Assembly: GCF_000377945.1 (NCBI RefSeq)
Contig: NZ_KB898932.1
Coordinates: 1-64,000, forward strand
DNA length: 64,000 nt
Source: Thioalkalivibrio sulfidiphilus
GTDB taxonomy: Bacteria > Pseudomonadota > Gammaproteobacteria > Ectothiorhodospirales > Ectothiorhodospiraceae
Direction of reading: 5' to 3'
Position numbers and translations under genes: made by a program. Below the pieces are notes generated by a model. The model ran no database searches, was not told the origin of the DNA, and worked only from the letters and a program-made list of their open reading frames with translations. Positions 58,498 through 64,000 of this stretch are shown in pieces; position 1 is the stretch's first letter, and each line of letters starts with the position of its first letter.

Positions 58498-60686
58498 AAA
58501 GGCTTTCCCTGGGCCTGCTGCCCATGGCAGTGATCTTCCTGCTGCTGCTCGCCTCGCTGTTCGTCATGGGCGATGCGGCACGCAACTCCGCGCGCTTCGA
58601 ACGTCTGTACATCTGGCTGCTGCTGCTCAACACCCTGGGCCTGGTGTTCCTGGCGGTGCTCATCGGCACCAAGGTCTACCAGGCGGTGGCACAGTTGCTG
58701 CGCGGTGAGCCCGGCTCGCGCCTGACGCTCAAGCTGGTGCTGCTGTTCGTGGTGCTCTCCCTGGCGCCGGCCGGGGTGGTCTACTACTTCTCCATGAAGT
58801 TCCTGGACGAGGGCATCGACAGCTGGTTCGACGTGCGCGTGGAAAAGGCCCTGGAGGACGCCCTGGAGCTGTCGCGCAGCTCTCTGGACCTGCGCATGCG
58901 CCAGCTCACCCGCCAGACGGAATCCCTGGCCGAGGAGACGGTGGACCTCTCCGAGGGACTCGCGGCATTCACCCTCAATGACCTGCGCAATCGGGGCGGC
59001 GCAGTGGAGCTGACCCTGATCGACAGCAACAACCGCATCATCGCCTCGAGCATCGGCGACACCCTGCGCAGGTTGCCCAGCCTGCCCAGCCAGGAGGTGT
59101 TCCTGGTGCTCGCCCAGCGCCAGAACTACGTGGCCCTGGAGCCGGTGTACGACACCGGCCTGTACATCCGCGTGGTGGTCCCGGTGCGCGCCCGAAGCCC
59201 CGGTGACGAGGGCCGCATCCTGCAGGCCATCTACCCGGTGGAGGCGCGCATGAGCGCGTTGGCTGACAGCGTCCAGGACGCCTTCTCCGAGTACAAGGAA
59301 TTCGCCTACCTGCGCGCACCGCTCAAGCAGAGCTTCGCCATCACCCTGTCCCTGGCCCTGCTGGTGTCCGTGCTGGGCGCCATCTGGGCGGCGTTCTACT
59401 CCGCCGGACGGCTGGTGGCGCCGATCCGCGAACTGGCCGAGGGCACACGCCTGGTGGCCGCCGGTGAATTCCGCAAGAAGCTGCCGGTGAACCAGCGCGA
59501 CGAGCTGGGATTCCTGGTGCGCTCGTTCAATTCCATGACCGCGACCCTGGCCGCGACACGGGACGAGGCCGAGCGCAGCCGGCGCCTGGCCGAGGGGCGG
59601 CGCACCTATCTGGAGACCGTGCTGCAACATCTGTCATCCGGCGTTGTTACCCTGGACCGGGACATGATGCTGCGCACCGCCAATGCCGCCGCGAGCCAGA
59701 TCCTGGAGGTGGACCTGACCCGGGAGTCCGGGCGCAGCCTGGGTGACATCGGCCGCCACCATGCCCAGGTGCAGCGCTTCCTGGACGAGATCGACACCCA
59801 GCTCCGGCAGCAGCAGGACGAGTGGCAGGCCCAGATCACCGTGTTTGGCGCCGCCGGGCGCAAGGTGCTCATGTGCCGGGGCGTGAAGCTGCCCCCGGAG
59901 AGTGGCATGCGTGGCGGTCAGGTGGTGGTGTTCGACGACATCACCGCCCTGTTGCAGGCCCAGCGGGATGCGGCCTGGGGTGAGGTGGCGCGGCGCCTGG
60001 CCCACGAGATCAAGAACCCGCTCACCCCGATCCAGCTCTCCGCCGAGCGCCTGCAGCGCAAGCTCAAGCCGCACCTGGAGGAAGACGAGGCCCGTGTCCT
60101 GGAGCGTTCCACCCACACCATCGTGCAGCAGGTGGAGGCCATGAAATCCATGGTCAATGCCTTCAGCGAATACGCCCACACCCCGGCGGTCTCGGTGCAG
60201 CCCCTGGACCTCAACGCCCTGGTGCGTGAAGTGGCGGATCTCTACGCCGGGGTGGGCCAGCGTCTGCGCCTGCACCTGGCCGATACGCTGCCGCCGGTGC
60301 TCGCCGATGCCGGGCGCATGCGCCAGCTGCTGCACAACCTGATCAAGAACGGCCTGGAGGCCCTGGAAGGGGTGCCCGAGCCGCGCCTGGAAGTGGACAC
60401 CCGCTGTGTGCGCGAGGCGCGCTGCACGGTGGTGGAACTGCGCGTGCAGGACAATGGCCGCGGTGTGCCCGAGGACTTCATGTCCCGGCTGTTCGAACCC
60501 TACGTGACCAGCAAGCCTAAGGGCACCGGCCTCGGGCTTGCCATCGTCAAGAAGATCGTCGAGGAACACAACGGCATGGTCTGGGCCGAGAACCGCGCCA
60601 GCGGCGGCGCCCGCATCGTGATCCGCCTGCCGGCCAGCGTGCCGGTGGCCGGTTCGCGTCAGGACCTGCAAGAGGAGATCGCATGA
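58482..60686 (+). CDS. ntrY: NtrY-like sensor histidine kinase
   Basis: 734 residues. Three N-terminal helices (about 8-30, 42-62, 82-102), a periplasmic sensor domain, a fourth helix near 285-305, HAMP, PAS (about 385-480), the DHp histidine H508 (ARRLAHEIKNPLTPIQLS) and the ATPase domain (NLIKNGLEAL, DNGRGVPEDF, GTGLGLAIVKKI). NtrY kinases are linked to nitrogen metabolism, redox control and envelope exopolysaccharide. Coupled to ntrX by a 4-bp overlap. Confidence 0.92.
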   Translation: MVAALKRLSLGLLPMAVIFLLLLASLFVMGDAARNSARFERLYIWLLLLNTLGLVFLAVLIGTKVYQAVAQLLRGEPGSRLTLKLVLLFVVLSLAPAGVVYYFSMKFLDEGIDSWFDVRVEKALEDALELSRSSLDLRMRQLTRQTESLAEETVDLSEGLAAFTLNDLRNRGGAVELTLIDSNNRIIASSIGDTLRRLPSLPSQEVFLVLAQRQNYVALEPVYDTGLYIRVVVPVRARSPGDEGRILQAIYPVEARMSALADSVQDAFSEYKEFAYLRAPLKQSFAITLSLALLVSVLGAIWAAFYSAGRLVAPIRELAEGTRLVAAGEFRKKLPVNQRDELGFLVRSFNSMTATLAATRDEAERSRRLAEGRRTYLETVLQHLSSGVVTLDRDMMLRTANAAASQILEVDLTRESGRSLGDIGRHHAQVQRFLDEIDTQLRQQQDEWQAQITVFGAAGRKVLMCRGVKLPPESGMRGGQVVVFDDITALLQAQRDAAWGEVARRLAHEIKNPLTPIQLSAERLQRKLKPHLEEDEARVLERSTHTIVQQVEAMKSMVNAFSEYAHTPAVSVQPLDLNALVREVADLYAGVGQRLRLHLADTLPPVLADAGRMRQLLHNLIKNGLEALEGVPEPRLEVDTRCVREARCTVVELRVQDNGRGVPEDFMSRLFEPYVTSKPKGTGLGLAIVKKIVEEHNGMVWAENRASGGARIVIRLPASVPVAGSRQDLQEEIA

Positions 60687-62059
60687 GTACGCCAGACATC
60701 CTGGTGGTGGACGACGAGCCGGACATCCGCGACCTGGTCCAGGAGATCCTCGTGGACGAGGGCTACACCGTGCGCGTGGCGGGCACCCTGGCCGAGGCCC
60801 GGGACCAGAGCCGTGCCCGCGCCCCCGACCTGGCCCTGCTGGACATCTGGATGCCCGATGGCGACGGCATCAGCCTGCTCAAGGAATGGAAGCAGCAGGC
60901 GCCGGCGGATTTTCCGGTGGTCATGATGTCCGGCCACGGCAACGTGGAGACCGCCGTGGAGGCCACTCGCCTGGGGGCCTATGACTTCCTGGAAAAGCCC
61001 CTGTCCCTGGCCAAGCTGATCCTCACCGTCTCCCGCGCCCTGGAGGCGGATCAGCTGGCCCGGGAGAACATCGGTCTGCGCCAGCAGCTGGAGCGGGCCG
61101 TCTACCCGGAGGGGGTGAGCGCGCGCATCCAGGGCCTGCGCGAACAGGTCCGGCGCATCGCCCAGCACGATACCTGGGTGCTGATCAGCGGCGAGGCCGG
61201 GGTGGGCAAGCAGACCTTCGCCCGCTACCTGCACAGCCAGAGCAGCCGCCGCGCCCACGCCTTCGTGGAAGTGGCGGTGGCCTCGCTCGCGCCCGAGGAG
61301 TCGGCCATCGAACTGCTGGGCCAGGAGCAGGGCGAGCGCGTGCGTCGCGGCCTGCTGGAGCGTGCCAGCGGAGGCGTGCTGTTCCTGGACGAGGTGGCGG
61401 ACATGGACCTGCACGTGCAGGGCCGTCTGCTCAACGCCCTGGAACAGCGGCGCATCACCCGCGTGGGCGGCAGCGAACCCATCGACGTGGACGTGCGCGT
61501 GGTGGCCGCCACCCGCAAGGACCTGGAGTCCCTGGTGCGTGCCGGCGACTTCCGCGAGGACCTCTACTACCGCCTGAGCGTGGTGCCCCTGGTGATCCCG
61601 CCCCTGCGCGAGCACCTGGAGGACGTGCCCGTGCTCATCGAGCACTTCGTCGCCACCCTCCACGAGCACGAAGGCCTGCCCCTGCGCCGTTTCAGTCAGC
61701 CGGCGGTGGAGCGCCTCCGGCAGCACGACTGGCCCGGCAACGTGCGTGAGCTACGCAACGTGGTGCAGCGCCTGCTGATCCTCGGCAGCGGCGATGACAT
61801 CTCGCGCACCGAGGTGGAGCTGGCCCTGGCCGGTCGCAGTCCCCGCCTGGCCGAAGAGGCCGCCCCGGGGGTGATCCCCATGGACCTGCCCCTGCGCGAG
61901 GCCCGGGAACAGTTCGAGCGGGAATACCTCCTGCAGCAGCTGGAGCGGGCCGAGGGCAACATGACCCGGCTCGCCGAGCAGGTGGGCCTGGAGCGCACCC
62001 ACCTGTACCGCAAGCTCAAGGCCCTGGGCATCGAGCCGCGCAAGGGGCGCGGCGAATAA
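60683..62059 (+). CDS. ntrX: NtrX-like response regulator without GAFTGA
   Basis: 458 residues: receiver with D54 (LLDIWMPDGDG), an AAA+ domain (Walker A GEAGVGKQTFARYL, Walker B GGVLFLDEVADM), and a Fis-type HTH (MTRLAEQVGLERTHLYRKLKAL). Where NtrC-type activators have GAFTGA, which contacts sigma-54, this protein reads ELLGQEQGERVRRGLLE with a short deletion. It is therefore unlikely to activate sigma-54 promoters and probably acts as a repressor or sigma-70 regulator. Confidence 0.9.
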   Translation: MSTPDILVVDDEPDIRDLVQEILVDEGYTVRVAGTLAEARDQSRARAPDLALLDIWMPDGDGISLLKEWKQQAPADFPVVMMSGHGNVETAVEATRLGAYDFLEKPLSLAKLILTVSRALEADQLARENIGLRQQLERAVYPEGVSARIQGLREQVRRIAQHDTWVLISGEAGVGKQTFARYLHSQSSRRAHAFVEVAVASLAPEESAIELLGQEQGERVRRGLLERASGGVLFLDEVADMDLHVQGRLLNALEQRRITRVGGSEPIDVDVRVVAATRKDLESLVRAGDFREDLYYRLSVVPLVIPPLREHLEDVPVLIEHFVATLHEHEGLPLRRFSQPAVERLRQHDWPGNVRELRNVVQRLLILGSGDDISRTEVELALAGRSPRLAEEAAPGVIPMDLPLREAREQFEREYLLQQLERAEGNMTRLAEQVGLERTHLYRKLKALGIEPRKGRGE

Positions 62060-62114
62060 TGCCCACGGATGGTGCTAGAATTTCGGCCCTGTCAGCCATC
62101 GTGGACGCAGGCGC

Positions 62115-63488
62115 ATGAAGATCATCATCCTGGGTGCCGGCCAGGTGGGCACCTCCGTGGCCCAGAGCCTCGCCAACGAGGCCAACGACATCACCGTGGT
62201 GGATACCCGCTCGGATGTGCTGCACGAGCTGCAGGCCCGGCTCGACCTGCGCGGCATCGTGGGCGTGGGTTCCCACCCGGACGTGCTCATCAAGGCGGGC
62301 GCCCGGGACGCGGACATGATCGTCGCCGTCACCAACAGCGACGAGACCAACATGGTCGCCTGCCAGGTGGCCTACACCCTGTTCCATACCCCCACCAAGA
62401 TCGCCCGCGTGCGTGCCGCCGAGTACCTGGAGCACAAGGCCCTGTTTGCCCAGGATGCCCTACCCATCGACGTGCTCATCAGCCCCGAGGAGCTGGTCAC
62501 CACCTACATCCAGCGCCTCATCGAACATCCCGGCAGCCTGCAGGTGCTGGACTTCGCCGACGGCCGCGTGCAGCTGGTGGCGGTGCGCGCCCATCACGGC
62601 GGCGCTCTGGTGGGTCACGAACTGCGCGAACTCGTCGAGCACATGCCCGGCATCCAGACCCGGGTGGCCGCCATCTTCCGGCGCAACACCCCGATCTTTC
62701 CCGAGGGACACACGGTCATCGAGGCGGAAGACGAGGTGTTCTTCGTCGCCGCGCGCAAGAACATCCGCGCCATCACCAGCGAGCTGCGCAAGCTGGACAA
62801 GCCCTACAAGCGGGTGATCATCGCCGGCGGCGGCAATATCGGCCGGCGCCTGGCCGAGGTGCTGACGCCCAAGTACCAGGTCAAGCTCATCGAGCACAAC
62901 AAGGAACGCGCCAAGGAGCTGTCCGAAGTGCTCAACAACGTCATCGTGCTGCGCGGTGACGCCGCCGACGAAGACCTGCTCATCGAGGAGAACATCGAGA
63001 GCACCGACGTCTTCTGCGCGCTCACCAACGACGATGAGGCCAACATCCTGTCCGCCATGCTGGCCAAGCGCCTGGGCGCCAAGAAGGTGATGTCCATCAT
63101 CAATCGCCCGAGCTATGTGGACCTGGTGGAGAGCGGCGTGATCGACATCGCCATCTCGCCCCAGCAGGTGACCATCGGCGCCCTGCTTACCCATGTGCGC
63201 CGCGGCGACGTGGTCGCCGTGCACAGCCTGCGTCGCGGCGCCGCCGAGGCCATCGAGGCGGTGGCCCACGGCGATCCGAAGACCTCCAAGGTGGTGGGCC
63301 GGCGCGTCGAGGAACTGAAACTGCCCAAGGGCTGCACCATCGGTGCCCTGGTGCGCGGTGACGAGGTGATCATCCCCCACCACGACACCCTGATCGAGGC
63401 CGAGGACCACGTGATCCTGTTCCTGGTGGACAAGCGCCGCATCCGTGAAGTGGAGCGCCTGTTCGCCGTGAGCGTCACCTTCTTATGA
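62115..63488 (+). CDS. trkA: Trk potassium transporter peripheral subunit TrkA
   Basis: 457 residues: two RCK halves, each an NAD-binding Rossmann domain ([21 protein letters not shown] at residue 2, [17 protein letters not shown] near 234) plus a TrkA-C domain. It binds NAD(H)/ATP and gates the TrkH channel. Its TGA stop directly abuts an AGTGGC repeat, after which trkH begins. Confidence 0.96.
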   Translation: MKIIILGAGQVGTSVAQSLANEANDITVVDTRSDVLHELQARLDLRGIVGVGSHPDVLIKAGARDADMIVAVTNSDETNMVACQVAYTLFHTPTKIARVRAAEYLEHKALFAQDALPIDVLISPEELVTTYIQRLIEHPGSLQVLDFADGRVQLVAVRAHHGGALVGHELRELVEHMPGIQTRVAAIFRRNTPIFPEGHTVIEAEDEVFFVAARKNIRAITSELRKLDKPYKRVIIAGGGNIGRRLAEVLTPKYQVKLIEHNKERAKELSEVLNNVIVLRGDAADEDLLIEENIESTDVFCALTNDDEANILSAMLAKRLGAKKVMSIINRPSYVDLVESGVIDIAISPQQVTIGALLTHVRRGDVVAVHSLRRGAAEAIEAVAHGDPKTSKVVGRRVEELKLPKGCTIGALVRGDEVIIPHHDTLIEAEDHVILFLVDKRRIREVERLFAVSVTFL

Positions 63489-63582
63489 GTGGCAAGTGGC
63501 AAGTGGCAAGTGGCAAGGGCCACGCGCGCAAGCGCGCCCCCTGGTGTTCCTTGCCACCTGCCACTTGCCACTTGCCACTGCT
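63485..63582. repeat. Inverted repeat of AGTGGCAAGTGGC units
   Basis: Four tandem AGTGGCA units at 63487-63518 face four complementary TGCCACT units at 63550-63579, around a GCGCGCAAGCGCGC centre. It lies between trkA and trkH and must be transcribed if these are co-expressed. Confidence 0.75.
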
Positions 63583-63585
63583 CTT

Positions 63586-64000
63586 ATGCAACTAACCGTC
63601 ATCCAGCGCATCCTCGGCCTGCTGATCATGCTGTTCAGCGTGACCATGCTGCCGCCTGCCGCCGTGGGGTTCTATTACGGCGAGCAGAGCATGTGGCCGT
63701 TCCTGGAGGCCTTCGGCATTCTGCTGCTCACCGGCCTGATCATCTGGGCGCCGGTATACCGGGTGCGCCGCGAGCTGCGCCTGCGCGACGGCTTCGTGGT
63801 GGTGCTGATGTTCTGGCTGGTGCTGGGGGTGTTCGGCGCGCTGCCCCTGTACCTGGACAAGGCCCTGCACATCTCGGTCACCGATGCGGTGTTCGAGTCC
63901 ATGTCCGGGCTGACCACCACCGGGGCCACGGTGATCACCGCCCTGGACGATCTGCCCCGGGCCATCCTGATCTACCGCCAACAGCTGCAGTGGATGGGCG
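63586..64000 (+). CDS. trkH: Trk potassium transporter membrane subunit TrkH (5' part)
   Basis: 138 codons are present and the gene runs off the window. The first helices (MQLTVIQRILGLLIMLFSVTMLPPAAVGF ...) and the first selectivity-filter loop (SMSGLTTTGATV) are characteristic. With TrkA it takes up K+ with H+. Start ATG at 63586; the ribosome-binding site lies in the repeat and is poor. Confidence 0.93.
   Translation, partial: MQLTVIQRILGLLIMLFSVTMLPPAAVGFYYGEQSMWPFLEAFGILLLTGLIIWAPVYRVRRELRLRDGFVVVLMFWLVLGVFGALPLYLDKALHISVTDAVFESMSGLTTTGATVITALDDLPRAILIYRQQLQWMG

Overview
The window looks like a chromosome segment from a GC-rich gammaproteobacterium. The most likely home is the Ectothiorhodospiraceae (Thioalkalivibrio/Ectothiorhodospira-like), judged from a multi-subunit Mrp-type Na+/H+ antiporter, Trk potassium uptake, an MscS channel and sucrose synthase beside gammaproteobacterial gene orders (def-fmt-rsmB-ntrYX-trkAH; dprA-smg-topA). 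The assignment is by gene content only. I see no tRNA, rRNA or CRISPR array.

Layout. (1) 1-5.6 kb: a minus-strand antiporter operon mnhE-F-G-(MbhD+B)-C-D-D', with no full-length MnhA, preceded by a lipoprotein carrying a CcmI-like periplasmic domain. (2) 6.5-9.3 kb: a small cassette (unknown 125-aa protein plus a retinol-saturase-like FAD enzyme) between two ~260-bp repeat copies. (3) 9.3-16.5 kb: Lhr helicase, DUF3775, spermidine-synthase-like and DUF2288 proteins, and two tandem thioredoxin-like paralogues. (4) 16.8-20.2 kb: two secreted proteins with shared upstream boxes, a PepSY protein and a PhoP/QseB-type two-component system. (5) 20.3-26.6 kb: two unknown genes, a phosphodiesterase-like protein, a PAS-GGDEF-EAL protein, a cold-shock protein and a PfkB kinase. 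(6) 26.7-31.5 kb: the conserved PrkA-YeaH-SpoVR stress operon.

(7) 32-44.2 kb: the most interesting metabolic block. It holds sucrose synthase, a MarR regulator, an FN3 membrane protein, an N-carbamoyl-amino-acid-hydrolase-like M20 enzyme, an isochorismatase-family hydrolase, a Na+/solute symporter, a 40-aa membrane protein missing from ordinary ORF calls, an aspartate-carbamoyltransferase homologue with an altered amino-acid pocket, an AsnB-type amidotransferase and MscS. A carbamoyltransferase plus an amide-forming amidotransferase next to an osmotic channel is what synthesis of N-carbamoylglutamine amide, an osmolyte known from Ectothiorhodospira, would need. This is my main hypothesis.

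(8) 44.3-46.9 kb: an islet of less GC-rich sequence with a HigB-like toxin, HigA-like antitoxin, SecB-like chaperone and a PD-(D/E)XK-like nuclease behind a perfect palindromic operator. It reads as a four-gene toxin-antitoxin-chaperone system, plausibly antiphage. (9) 47-64 kb: dodecin with an in-frame DUF2237 remnant, a ParA-like ATPase, tsaC, topA, smg, dprA, a LysM protein, def, fmt, rsmB, DUF4390, ntrYX, trkA and the start of trkH.

A second theme is the intergenic DNA. Nearly every gap holds an inverted-repeat element from one of several families: TAGCCCG-ended elements, CTGTCGGACTT elements, GACGCAAAG/GCGTCT elements, GACAGGATTTACATG elements, and near-simple-sequence palindromes built from ATTCAAAATTCAA, GAAGTGGGAAGTG or AGTGGCAAGTGGC. 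Several genes take their stop codon from the first bases of such an element.
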